Shown here piece after piece: positions 29,893-38,039 of a stretch of 64,000 nucleotides of DNA (the first letter of the stretch is position 1; each line of letters begins with the position of its first letter). The notes beneath the pieces are model-generated. The model searched no databases. It worked only from the letters and a program-made list of their open reading frames with translations, and had not been told where the DNA came from. Made by a program: the position numbers and the translations under genes. Source of the stretch: Piscinibacter sp. (GTDB lineage: Bacteria > Pseudomonadota > Gammaproteobacteria > Burkholderiales > Burkholderiaceae_C); contig JADJJI010000004.1 in assembly GCA_016706565.1 (NCBI GenBank), forward strand, positions 434,001-498,000, in the 5' to 3' direction.

Positions 29893-31983
29893 TCAGGCCG
29901 GCTTGTTCCAGCGCAGCTTGCGGTAGATGGTGTTGCGGCTGATGCCCAGGCGCTTGGAGGCCTCAGAGATGTTGCCGCCGGCCGCATCGAGCGCGGCGCG
30001 GATCATGGCGATCTCCGCCTCCTCGAGGGTGCGCATGTCGGCGGGGGCTGGTGCCGACGCGGCCGGCTCGACCGGCGCGGCGGGCACGGCAGCGAGCGGC
30101 GCGGGGCGCAACGCGGCCGGCTGCGCGGGCAGCACTGGCACCGAAGGTGGCGACGGCTGCAGGACCTGCGCCGGTGCCATGCGGCGCACGTCCTCGAGGA
30201 AGTCGTCCGACAGGTGCGCCTCGGTGATCGTCGCTTCGCCGGTGGCCATCACCGCTGCCGTGCGCAGCACGTTGGCGAGCTGGCGGATGTTGCCGGGCCA
30301 GTGGTAGCGGCGCAGCAGCTCCATCACCGCCGGGCTGATCTCGGGCGCGCCCTGCGGGCATTCGGACTGCAGGATGCGGTGGGCGACCACGGCGAGGTCG
30401 GTGCGCTCGCGCAGCGAGGGCAGGCGCAGCACCAGCCCGTTGAGTCGGTAGTACAGGTCTTCGCGGAACAGCTGCCGCTCGATCATCTCGCGCAGATTGC
30501 GGTGCGTGGCGCCGATCACCGCGATGTCCACCGCGATGGTCTTGTGGCTGCCCAGCGGCGTGACGCAGCGCTCCTGCAGCACGCGCAGCAGCCGCGCCTG
30601 CAGCGACAGCGGCATGTCGCCGATCTCGTCGAGGAAAAGGGTTCCGCCGTTGGCCTGCACGATGCGGCCCACCGCGCCCTTGCGCCGCGCGCCGGTGAAG
30701 GCGCCCTCGTCGTAGCCGAACAGTTCGGCCTCGATCAGCGACTCGGGGATCGACGCGCAGTTCACTGCCACGAAGGGTTGCTTGGCGCGGTTCGAGTCCT
30801 GGTGCACGGCACGCGCGAGCAGTTCCTTGCCGGTGCCCGTCTCGCCCAGGATGAGCAGCGGGATGTCGCGGTTGAGGATGCGGTGCACCTTCTGCACCAC
30901 CGTTTCGACATGCGCGTCGCCGGTCTGCAGGTAGCGCAGGCCGCTGGGCGGTTTTGCGGACGCCTCGCCACGTGGCGGGGCAACAACCTGGGTGGCGCGT
31001 GCGGGGGCGTCGCCAGCCGTGTCGTCGAAGCCCTCGGGCAGGCCGCCGAACACGCGCCGTGTCGACCAGTCGATGCGCGCGCTGACGTGGAAGTGCAGGC
31101 CGTTGGGCAGGCTGAGCTTCATCGGCACCGGCAGCGGCATGCGGAAGTGGTCGTGCACCGCCGCCACCGTGGTGCCGAACAGCGTGGTCAGCGTGTGCCC
31201 GCGCAGCGAGATGCCGGTCATCGCGAGCTGGTCGAGCGCGCTGCGGTTGGCGCCGAGGATCTTGCCGTCGGCGCCGACGACGACGATGCCTTCGAGCAGC
31301 GTGCCGATGAACTCGACGCGGCTGTGGAAGTGCAGTCGCAGCCGGTTGCTGTAGTCGTCGGAGAGCCAGTGGTTCTCGATCATGCGCGCCGACATGCGCA
31401 CCAGGCCCATCGTGTGCTGGTGGTAGCTGCGCTGGTCGCCCGACACGTCGAGCACGCCGAGCATGTTGCCGCGCGGGTCGAAGATCGGCGCGGCCGAGCA
31501 GGTCAGGAAGTTGTTGGCATGCATGAAATGCTCGTCGGCATGCACGAGCGTCGGCCGCTCCTCGAACAGCGCGGTGCCGATGGCGTTGGTGCCCTTGCTG
31601 TGCTCGGCCCAGTTCACGCCGGGCTGCAGCGCCACCTTGCCGGCTTTCTCGAGGAAGTCGTTGTCGCCGATCGAGTGCAGGATCGTGCCCTGCGCGTCGG
31701 TCAGCACCAGCATGCTCTCGGTGTTGATGATCTGCTCGTAGAGCATCTCCATCACCGGCGCGGCGTGCGCGAACAGGCGCTGGTTGCGCTCGCGCGCGAT
31801 GCTCAGGTCGCTGCGCATCAGCGGCTCGTAGTCGGGCCGCTCGATGCGTGTCAGGCCCAGTGCGGTGCAGCGTTCATGCGATTGCTGGATCAGGTCGACG
31901 CGGCCGTCCGGTCGTGTGGCCGCGGCCGACGGCGCGTCGACGCTGCTCCAGCCGCGGCTGCTCGAATTTCGGCTCGTGGACAT
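29893..31983 (-). CDS. second AcoR-like sigma-54-dependent activator
   Basis: The 696-residue regulator has a GAF-type N-terminal region ([17 protein letters not shown] near 200 and [13 protein letters not shown]), then a PAS-like segment ([28 protein letters not shown]). The AAA+ domain shows Walker A GETGTGKE, loop GAFTGA, Walker [12 protein letters not shown] and a Fis helix-turn-helix ([19 protein letters not shown]). A Pro/Ala-rich linker separates the last two. It is divergent from the cytochrome c550 operon, which has a perfect sigma-54 promoter, and close to another at 28772. It probably senses an alcohol or aldehyde. Confidence 0.9.
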   Translation of the reverse strand: MSTSRNSSSRGWSSVDAPSAAATRPDGRVDLIQQSHERCTALGLTRIERPDYEPLMRSDLSIARERNQRLFAHAAPVMEMLYEQIINTESMLVLTDAQGTILHSIGDNDFLEKAGKVALQPGVNWAEHSKGTNAIGTALFEERPTLVHADEHFMHANNFLTCSAAPIFDPRGNMLGVLDVSGDQRSYHQHTMGLVRMSARMIENHWLSDDYSNRLRLHFHSRVEFIGTLLEGIVVVGADGKILGANRSALDQLAMTGISLRGHTLTTLFGTTVAAVHDHFRMPLPVPMKLSLPNGLHFHVSARIDWSTRRVFGGLPEGFDDTAGDAPARATQVVAPPRGEASAKPPSGLRYLQTGDAHVETVVQKVHRILNRDIPLLILGETGTGKELLARAVHQDSNRAKQPFVAVNCASIPESLIEAELFGYDEGAFTGARRKGAVGRIVQANGGTLFLDEIGDMPLSLQARLLRVLQERCVTPLGSHKTIAVDIAVIGATHRNLREMIERQLFREDLYYRLNGLVLRLPSLRERTDLAVVAHRILQSECPQGAPEISPAVMELLRRYHWPGNIRQLANVLRTAAVMATGEATITEAHLSDDFLEDVRRMAPAQVLQPSPPSVPVLPAQPAALRPAPLAAVPAAPVEPAASAPAPADMRTLEEAEIAMIRAALDAAGGNISEASKRLGISRNTIYRKLRWNKPA

Positions 31984-32124
31984 GACTGCCGTTCCATCGC
32001 CTGCGTTCGGGCAGGGCGTCTCCGTCGGTGTGGGCGGCCCGTGCAAGGGCTCGTGATGGACGCGACTGTCGGGCAAGCGGGTCGGCTTGTCCATCCGGGG
32101 CATTGCGATCGCCGGCCCGGCCAC

Positions 32125-32141
32125 TGTTCGCGTTTGAAACA
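32125..32141. promoter_or_regulatory. candidate activator site near the cytochrome c promoter
   Basis: TGTTCG-N5-GAAACA is an imperfect inverted repeat (TGTTyC-type arms) that overlaps the palindrome GTTTGAAAC. It is only about ten bases upstream of the -24 box, closer than usual for an enhancer, so it may instead be a repressor or IHF-type site. Evidence is weak. Confidence 0.3.
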
Positions 32142-32149
32142 CTGGCTCA

Positions 32150-32165
32150 TGGCACAGCGTTTGCA
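32150..32165 (+). promoter_or_regulatory. perfect sigma-54 (-24/-12) promoter of the cytochrome c operon
   Basis: TGGCAC-AGCGT-TTGCA is an exact match to the consensus TGGCAC-N5-TTGCA. Transcription would begin near 32177 and give a leader of about 31 bases before ATG 32208. The divergent neighbour encodes an AcoR-like sigma-54 activator. Confidence 0.85.
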
Positions 32166-32207
32166 GACGCCGAGGATAGTTCAAACCGAAACCCAAGGAG
32201 ACTTTCC

Positions 32208-32690
32208 ATGCGTTCCAGCCGCCCTCGTCATCGACTCGCACTCGCTGTTGCCTGTTTGCTCGGTGCCGCGCTCCACGTGCCGGCCTGGGCGCATGGCGAC
32301 GTCACGCCGCAGGCGGTGGACACCTCCAGCCTGCCCAAGCTCGGTGACGAATGGCGCGGCGAGAACCCGTTCCGCAAGAACGAGGCGGCGGTGAAGGTCG
32401 GCACCTCGGCCTACAACCAGAACTGTGCGCGCTGCCATGGGCTGGAGGCGATCTCCGGCGGCATCGCGCCCGACCTGCGCAAGCTCGACGGCGAGTGCGC
32501 CACGCTGAAGGACGACAAGAAGAAGTCCGCCTGCGTGAAGGAGATCGACGAGTTCTTCGTCACCACCGTGCGCCGCGGCCGCACGCGCAACGGCGCGGTC
32601 TACATGCCGCCCTTCGAGGGCATGATGAACCAGGAGGCGATGTGGTCGATCAAGGCCTACCTGGAAACGCGCCGCGAGAAGCCGCTGTGA
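32208..32690 (+). CDS. cytochrome c550, PQQ-alcohol dehydrogenase electron acceptor (PedF-like)
   Basis: The 160-residue periplasmic cytochrome has a signal peptide (PRHRLALAVACLLGAALHVPAWA) and one heme site CARCH (Cys73, Cys76, His77). The likely Met ligand is in the YMPPFEGMMNQ region. The pattern AYNQNCARCHGLEAISGGIAPDL and KEIDEFFVTTVRRGRTRNG matches the cytochrome c550 that takes electrons from PQQ ethanol or methanol dehydrogenases. AAGGAG precedes ATG 32208. It is coupled by a GTGA overlap to the binding-protein gene. No PQQ dehydrogenase lies in the window. Confidence 0.85.
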   Translation: MRSSRPRHRLALAVACLLGAALHVPAWAHGDVTPQAVDTSSLPKLGDEWRGENPFRKNEAAVKVGTSAYNQNCARCHGLEAISGGIAPDLRKLDGECATLKDDKKKSACVKEIDEFFVTTVRRGRTRNGAVYMPPFEGMMNQEAMWSIKAYLETRREKPL

Positions 32691-33508
32691 TCACTCGACG
32701 TGCGGTTCTGGGCGCTGGTGCGCTGGCGGCGCTGCCCGGTCTACTCTCGGCCACGCCGCTGGACAAGGTGAAGTCGCGCGGCACGCTGGTGGTCGGCCTG
32801 TACAAGGACATGCCGCCGTTCCATGCCGACGGCGCGGGCATCGACGTCGAACTCGCGCAGGCGCTGGCCGACGCGCTGGGAGTGAAGCTGTCTGCGCTGC
32901 CGTTCCCGGCCGACGACAACATGAACGACGACCTGCGCAACATGGTCTGGAAGGGCCACTACCTCGGCTATGGCCCCGCCGACGTGCTGCTGCACGTGCC
33001 GGTGGACCGGCCGCTGATGCAGGCCAACCCGCAGGTCAGCATCTTCGCGCCGTACTGGCGCGAGCGCGTGGCGTTCGCGCGCAACGTCGAGCAGGTGCCG
33101 GCGATCGAGTCGCTCGGCCAGCTCGCCGGCAAGGCGGTGGCGGTGCCGGGGCAGTCCATGGCAGGCTGGCTGCTGATCGGCGCCGAAAGCGGCGCGCTGC
33201 GCGAGCAGCTGCGCACTCAGTCGAAGGACGGTGTCGAGGCCGCGCAAGCCCTCAAGCGCGGCGACGTGCCTGTGGCCGCCGGCCTGATGTCGGAGCTGCA
33301 ATCGGTGCTGCGTGGCGACGCTCGCTTCGCCGTCGAGCCGCTGCCCTCGCCGCGGGCGCCGCGCGAGGGCTGGGCGGTGGGCATGGCGGTCAGGAAGGAC
33401 GCCACCGAACTCGCCCAGACGCTGCAGGCGGCCGTCGACCAGATGGCCTCGAATGGCCGCCTGGCCGCGATGTTCGACCGCGCCAACGTGACCTGGCGCC
33501 CCGTTTGA
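32687..33508 (+). CDS. MxaJ/XoxJ-like periplasmic solute-binding-fold protein
   Basis: The 273-residue protein starts at GTG 32687, overlapping the cytochrome stop by four bases. A short signal with two arginines (ITRRAVLGAGALAALPG) precedes a family-3 solute-binding fold: GTLVVGLYKDMPPFHADGAGIDVELAQALADAL, WKGHYLGYGPADVLLHVPVDRPLM and EGWAVGMAV. The layout matches the MxaJ/XoxJ-like proteins that sit beside PQQ dehydrogenase and cytochrome genes and help dehydrogenase assembly or activation. Substrate binding is not established. Confidence 0.8.
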   Translation: MITRRAVLGAGALAALPGLLSATPLDKVKSRGTLVVGLYKDMPPFHADGAGIDVELAQALADALGVKLSALPFPADDNMNDDLRNMVWKGHYLGYGPADVLLHVPVDRPLMQANPQVSIFAPYWRERVAFARNVEQVPAIESLGQLAGKAVAVPGQSMAGWLLIGAESGALREQLRTQSKDGVEAAQALKRGDVPVAAGLMSELQSVLRGDARFAVEPLPSPRAPREGWAVGMAVRKDATELAQTLQAAVDQMASNGRLAAMFDRANVTWRPV

Positions 33509-33590
33509 CGAGTCCCTGACCGGCGCTGTGACGCGCTGGAGCAGATCCTAGGGTTTATCCCAGATGGTGAACTGCGCTCGCCCTCCGCAA

Positions 33591-33612
33591 GCTATGAACG
33601 TTCGTGCATAGC
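33591..33612. promoter_or_regulatory. 22-base operator-like palindrome upstream of the AOR operon
   Basis: GCTATGAACG-TT-CGTGCATAGC has 10-base arms with one mismatch and lies 44 bases before the aorA start codon. Its place suggests an operator for the aldehyde oxidoreductase operon. The protein that would bind it is not obvious from the neighbours. Confidence 0.5.
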
Positions 33613-33655
33613 GCCCGAGGCGGGACGCCGCCTCACACAGAAAAGGAAGCTCTCC

Positions 33656-34132
33656 ATGCAGAAGACGCTCAACATCAACCCCGAGAAGTGCACGGGGTGC
33701 CTCCAGTGCGAGATGGCCTGTTCCTTCGAGAACTACGGCACCTACGCCACGGCAAAGTCGCGCATCAAGGTGTTCGACTTCCATCACACCGGCCGCAAGG
33801 TGCCCTACACCTGCACGCAGTGCGACGAGGCCTGGTGCCTGCACGCCTGCCCGGTGGAAGCCATCACGCTGGACAAGCTGACCGGTGCCAAGGTGGTCAA
33901 CGAGACCACCTGCGTGGGCTGCAAGGTCTGCACGATCAGCTGCCCCTTCGGCACGATCAACTACGTGCAGGAGACAGGCAAGGTCCAGAAGTGCGACCTG
34001 TGCGGCGGCGACCCCGCCTGCGCCACGGCCTGCCCGACCGGCGCCATCACCTACACCGACGCCAACTGGACCGGCCTGAACAAGATGGCTGCCTGGGCTG
34101 ACAAGCTCGGCAATCAACCTTCTGCCGCGTAA
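33656..34132 (+). CDS. aorA: aldehyde oxidoreductase electron-transfer subunit AorA-like (four [4Fe-4S])
   Basis: The 158-residue ferredoxin-like protein has four cysteine groups: KCTGCLQCEMAC, CTQCDEAWCLHACP, CVGCKVCTISCP and CDLCGGDPACATACP, enough for four [4Fe-4S] clusters. It probably wires the tungsten subunit to the FAD subunit AorC. AAGGAAG precedes ATG 33656. It is followed 13 bases later by the AOR large subunit. The order AorA-AorB-AorC is that of the NAD-coupled AOR of Aromatoleum. Confidence 0.88.
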   Translation: MQKTLNINPEKCTGCLQCEMACSFENYGTYATAKSRIKVFDFHHTGRKVPYTCTQCDEAWCLHACPVEAITLDKLTGAKVVNETTCVGCKVCTISCPFGTINYVQETGKVQKCDLCGGDPACATACPTGAITYTDANWTGLNKMAAWADKLGNQPSAA

Positions 34133-34145
34133 GAGGAGAACACAC

Positions 34146-35993
34146 ATGTCCTGGGCTGGAAAGATCCTCCGCGTCAACCTCACCGCCGGCACCGTCAAGT
34201 CGGAACCCCTCAACATGGACTGGGCTCGCGCCTACCTCGGCTCGCGCGGCCTGGCGACGAAGTACATCGTCGAAGAGGTCGACCCCAAGGTCGACCCGCT
34301 GTCGGAAGCCAACAAGCTGATCTGGGCCACCGGCCCGCTGACCGGCACGATGGCCTCCACCGGCGGCCGCTACACCGTCGTCACCAAGGGCCCGCTGACC
34401 GGCGCCATCGCCTGCTCGAACTCGGGCGGCTACTGGGGCGCCGAGCTGAAGATGGCCGGCTGGGACATGGTCATCTTCGAAGGCAAGTCGGCCAAGCCGG
34501 TGTTCCTCTACATCGAGGACGACGTGGCCGAGCTGCGTGACGCCTCGCACCTGTGGGGCAAGAGCGTCTGGGAGACCGAGGAGACGCTGAAGAAGCAGCT
34601 GCAGCAGCCGCTGGCTCGCGTGTCGAGCATCGGCCTGGCCGGCGAGAACCTCGTGCTCTACGCAGCCGTGGTGAACGACCTGCACCGTGCCGCCGGCCGC
34701 TCCGGCGTCGGCGCCGTGATGGGCAGCAAGAACCTGAAGGCCATCGCGGTGCGCGGCACCAAGGGCGTGGGCAATGTCGCCGACCCCAAGGAGTTCATGA
34801 AGGTCACCTTCGAGAAGAAGAAGATCCTCGCCGACAACGCCGTCACCGGCCAGGGCCTGCCGACCTACGGCACCCAGGTGCTGATGAACGTCATCAACGA
34901 GATCGGCGCGCTGCCCACGCGCAACCACCGCGACGTGCAGTTCGAAGGCGCCAAGGACATCTCCGCCGAGGCGATGGCCACGCCGCGCAAGACCGACGGC
35001 AAGAAGCACCTGGTGACCAACCAGGCCTGCTTCGGCTGCACGATCGCCTGCGGCCGCATCAGCAAGATGGACCAGGGCCACTTCACGGTGCAGAACAAGC
35101 CGCAGTACTGGGGCGCCTCAGGCGGCCTGGAATACGAAGCGGCCTGGGCGCTGGGTGCGGCCAACGGCGTCAACGACCTGGAAGCGCTGCAGTACGCCAA
35201 CCTGCTGTGCAACGAGCAGGGCTTCGACCCGATCTCCTTCGGCGCCACCATCGGTGCGGTGATGGAGCTCTACGAGATGGGCGTGCTCACCAAGGAGCAG
35301 CTCGGCATCGACGCCAAGTTCGGCAGCGCGCAGGCACTGGCCTACTTCGCCGAGATCACCGCCAAGGGCGAAGGCTTCGGCAAGGAGATCGGACTGGGTT
35401 CCGCACGGCTGACCAAGAAGTACGGCCACCCGGAGCTGACGATGAGCGTCAAGGGCCAGGAGTTCCCGGCCTACGACTCGCGCGGCATCCAGGGCATGGG
35501 CCTGGCCTACGCGACGAGCAACCGCGGTGCCTGCCACCTGCGCGGCTACACCGTGGCCTCCGAAGTGCTGGGCATCCCGGTGAAGACCGATCCGCTCACC
35601 GCCGAAGGCAAGCCCGAACTGGTGATCGCGTTCCAGGACGCCACCGCGGCGTTCGACTCCGCAGGCATCTGCATCTTCACCAGCTTCGCCTGGGGCCTGG
35701 CCGACGTGGCGCCGCAAGTCGCCGCCGCCTGCGGGCCCGAGTTCACGCTGGAGAACATGGCGAAGATCGGCGAGCGCATCTGGAACATGGAGCGCGACTT
35801 CAACAACCGTGCCGGCTTCACGGCCAAGGACGACTCGCTGCCGCCGCGGCTGCTCAACGAGCCGGCCAAGACCGGCCCGGCCAAGGGCCTGGTCAACAAG
35901 CTGCCCGAGATGCTGCCGAAGTACTACGCAGCCCGCGGCTGGGACGCCGACGGCCAGCTCAAGCCCGAGACGCGTTCGCGTCTGAGCCTGTGA
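34146..35993 (+). CDS. aorB: tungsten-containing aldehyde:ferredoxin oxidoreductase, catalytic subunit
   Basis: The 615-residue enzyme oxidises aldehydes to carboxylic acids at a W-bis-pyranopterin centre. Motifs are MSWAGKILRVNLTAG, GPLTGTMASTGGRYTVVTKGPLTG, GLAGENLVLYAAV and RSGVGAVMGSKNLKAI. The [4Fe-4S] ligands are Cys295, Cys298, Cys302 (ACFGCTIACG) and Cys509 (GICIFTSF). The length fits the family. GAGG precedes ATG 34146. The hairpin at 36020 separates it from the FAD subunit gene. Confidence 0.95.
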   Translation: MSWAGKILRVNLTAGTVKSEPLNMDWARAYLGSRGLATKYIVEEVDPKVDPLSEANKLIWATGPLTGTMASTGGRYTVVTKGPLTGAIACSNSGGYWGAELKMAGWDMVIFEGKSAKPVFLYIEDDVAELRDASHLWGKSVWETEETLKKQLQQPLARVSSIGLAGENLVLYAAVVNDLHRAAGRSGVGAVMGSKNLKAIAVRGTKGVGNVADPKEFMKVTFEKKKILADNAVTGQGLPTYGTQVLMNVINEIGALPTRNHRDVQFEGAKDISAEAMATPRKTDGKKHLVTNQACFGCTIACGRISKMDQGHFTVQNKPQYWGASGGLEYEAAWALGAANGVNDLEALQYANLLCNEQGFDPISFGATIGAVMELYEMGVLTKEQLGIDAKFGSAQALAYFAEITAKGEGFGKEIGLGSARLTKKYGHPELTMSVKGQEFPAYDSRGIQGMGLAYATSNRGACHLRGYTVASEVLGIPVKTDPLTAEGKPELVIAFQDATAAFDSAGICIFTSFAWGLADVAPQVAAACGPEFTLENMAKIGERIWNMERDFNNRAGFTAKDDSLPPRLLNEPAKTGPAKGLVNKLPEMLPKYYAARGWDADGQLKPETRSRLSL

Positions 35994-36019
35994 CCTTCGA
36001 CATGCTGCAGTGAACCCGG

Positions 36020-36049
36020 AAGGCGGTTTGCGGACCGCCTTTCGCTTTT
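36020..36049 (+). terminator. intrinsic terminator or attenuator inside the AOR operon
   Basis: AAGGCGGT and ACCGCCTT form a perfect 8-base stem around TTGCGG, followed by TCGCTTTTC. It lies between aorB and aorC, so it may end part of the transcripts or protect the aorAB messenger. This would make more of the catalytic pair than of the downstream genes. Confidence 0.6.
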
Positions 36050-36064
36050 CAGGAAACCGAAAAC

Positions 36065-37408
36065 ATGAACCACGTGATCCTCGGCGCCGGCCCTGCCGGC
36101 GTGATCGCCGCGGAGACGATCCGCAAGCACGCCCCGAACGACCGCATCACCCTCGTCGGCGACGAGCCCGAGGCGCCGTACTCGCGCATGGCGATCCCCT
36201 ACCTGCTGATCGGCAACATCCAGGAAGAGGGCACGCACCTGCGCCACACCGCGGGCCACTTCGACAGCCTGTGCATCGAGCTCAAGCGCGGCCGCGCCAA
36301 GGGCATCGACACCGGCCGCAAGCACGTGCACCTCGAGGACGGCACATCGCTGCCCTACGACAAGTTGCTCATCGCCACCGGCTCCAGCCCGATGCACCCG
36401 CCGATCCCCGGCATGGACCTGCCGGGCGTGCAGACCTGCTGGACGCTGGCCGACGCCCGCGCCATCGCGCAGCGTGCGCACAAAGGCGCGAAGGTCCTGC
36501 AGATGGGCGCCGGCTTCATCGGCTGCATCATCATGGAGGCGCTGGCCGCGCGCGGCGTGGAGCTCACCGTGGTCGAGATGGGCGACCGCATGGTGCCGCG
36601 CATGATGGGCCCGACCGCCGGCGGCATGATCAAGGACTGGTGCGAGAAGAAGGGTGTGCGCGTCTTCACCGGCACGCGCGTCGAGGCGATCGAGGCGGCC
36701 GATGCGGCCGAACCGGCGGGCCTGCTCGGCAAGATCGCCTCGGCCGTCGGCCTGGGCTCGGGCGGCAAGGGCGAGGCCGGCGCCATGAAGGTGAAGCTCT
36801 CCAACGGCCAGTCGCTGCAGGCCGACCTCGTCATCAGCGCCACCGGCGTGCGGCCGAACATCGGCTTCCTGAAGGACTCGCCGATCAAGTGCCTGCAGGG
36901 TGTGCTCACCGACGAGCACATGCAGACCACCATCCCGGGTGTCTACGCCGCCGGCGACTGCGCCGAGGCCTTCGACGTGACCAGCGGCAAGACCATCGTC
37001 AGCGCCATCCAGCCCAACGCAGCCGACCAGGCCTACATCGCCGCGATGAACATGGTCGGCAAGGGCGCCACGCTCAAGGGCGTCACCCAGATCAACGTGC
37101 TCGACACGCTGGGCCTGATCTCCACCAGCTTCGGCGACTGGCAGGGCGTGCCCGGCGGCGAGCATGTGGAGCTGACCGACCGTGCCGCCGGCAAGCACCT
37201 GAGCCTGCAGTTCAAGGGCGACGTGATGGTGGGCTGCAACAGCATCGGCTGGACCGATCACGTCGGCGTGATGCGTGGCCTGGTCGAAGGCCAGGTGAAG
37301 CTCGGCGAGTGGAAGCAGACGCTGCTGCAGGACCCGACGATGCTGATGGAGGCCTACCTGGCCAGCGCCCAGGGACAGAGTCAGCGCGCGCTCGTCGCGC
37401 CGAAATGA
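36065..37408 (+). CDS. aorC: FAD-dependent NAD(P)H oxidoreductase subunit AorC-like
   Basis: The 447-residue protein has FAD motif VILGAGPAGVIAAETI, an NAD motif VLQMGAGFIGCIIMEALAARGVELTVVE and the closing FAD motif VYAAGDCAEAFD. A small insertion (AEPAGLLGKIASAVGLGSGGKGEAG) lies in the middle. In the Aromatoleum-type AOR this subunit passes electrons to NAD. Its end overlaps the MoaD-like start by four bases (ATGA). The symbol rests on gene order and family. Confidence 0.87.
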   Translation: MNHVILGAGPAGVIAAETIRKHAPNDRITLVGDEPEAPYSRMAIPYLLIGNIQEEGTHLRHTAGHFDSLCIELKRGRAKGIDTGRKHVHLEDGTSLPYDKLLIATGSSPMHPPIPGMDLPGVQTCWTLADARAIAQRAHKGAKVLQMGAGFIGCIIMEALAARGVELTVVEMGDRMVPRMMGPTAGGMIKDWCEKKGVRVFTGTRVEAIEAADAAEPAGLLGKIASAVGLGSGGKGEAGAMKVKLSNGQSLQADLVISATGVRPNIGFLKDSPIKCLQGVLTDEHMQTTIPGVYAAGDCAEAFDVTSGKTIVSAIQPNAADQAYIAAMNMVGKGATLKGVTQINVLDTLGLISTSFGDWQGVPGGEHVELTDRAAGKHLSLQFKGDVMVGCNSIGWTDHVGVMRGLVEGQVKLGEWKQTLLQDPTMLMEAYLASAQGQSQRALVAPK

Positions 37409-37659
37409 AGATCACCTTCAAGCTCTACGCCAGCCTCACGCCCTACCTGCCCGCCGACGCGCGCTACGACAACCGCGTGCCGCTGGACCTGCCCGATGGC
37501 AGTTCGGTGGCACAGGTCATCGAGCCCTTCGGCATGCCGGAGAAGCTGGTGCACCTGGTGCTCGTCAACGGCACCTACGTGCCGCCCGAGGAGCGGCTGA
37601 GCCGCGTGCTGCAAGAGGGCGACGTGCTCGCCATCTGGCCGCCGATCGCGGGTGGCTGA
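37405..37659 (+). CDS. MoaD/ThiS-like ubiquitin-fold protein
   Basis: The 84-residue protein ends in the di-glycine needed for thiocarboxylation (AIWPPIAGG) and has the MoaD pattern ITFKLYASLTPYLP and LVLVNGTYVPPEERLSRVLQEGDVL. MoaD-like genes in AOR operons are thought to supply sulfur for the tungsten pterin. It overlaps aorC and precedes a small uncharacterised gene. Confidence 0.88.
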   Translation: MKITFKLYASLTPYLPADARYDNRVPLDLPDGSSVAQVIEPFGMPEKLVHLVLVNGTYVPPEERLSRVLQEGDVLAIWPPIAGG

Positions 37660-37676
37660 GCCGGCGGCTGAACGGC

Positions 37677-37976
37677 ATGCAAGCGTACTACCCCGCCGAC
37701 TTCAAGCGGGAGATGGGCTGCACCGAGGCCGAGCTGCTGCGCTGGCTGCCCGGTGCGGTGAACGGCCGGGCCTTGACGCTGCTGCCGCGCTCGGCGGAGA
37801 TTGCCGTCGACAGCGGCCGGCTGGAGCTCGCCTGGCGCGAGCTGCCGCCGCGGCAGATCGCGCTGATGCGCATGCCCCGGCTGGCCATCGCCTTCCACTT
37901 CGAGGGCGTGGACGAGGCGACCCGACAGGGCTTCATGCGCTACTTCGACCTGTACACGCAGCGCGGCGGAGGATGA
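37677..37976 (+). CDS. small protein of unknown function in the AOR operon
   Basis: The 99-residue protein starts MQAYYPADFKREMGCTEAELLRWLPGAVNGR and contains RMPRLAIAFHFEGVDEATRQGFMRYFDLYTQRGGG. A fold of mixed alpha/beta is likely, and the text resembles small proteins found at the end of AOR/MoaD operons. It may help cofactor insertion. I do not recognise a formal family. Confidence 0.65.
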   Translation: MQAYYPADFKREMGCTEAELLRWLPGAVNGRALTLLPRSAEIAVDSGRLELAWRELPPRQIALMRMPRLAIAFHFEGVDEATRQGFMRYFDLYTQRGGG

Positions 37977-38039
37977 ACCCGCGGTATCGCCGAGATGCGC
38001 GATGATGATGGTCTCGCCGCCAGGGAGTTGCGCGTTTTC

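Noticed and set aside
33494..33510. TGGCGC-N5-TTGAC as a sigma-54 promoter for the AOR operon
   Set aside because: The -12 GC is GA here and the site is inside the preceding gene's last codons; too far from consensus.
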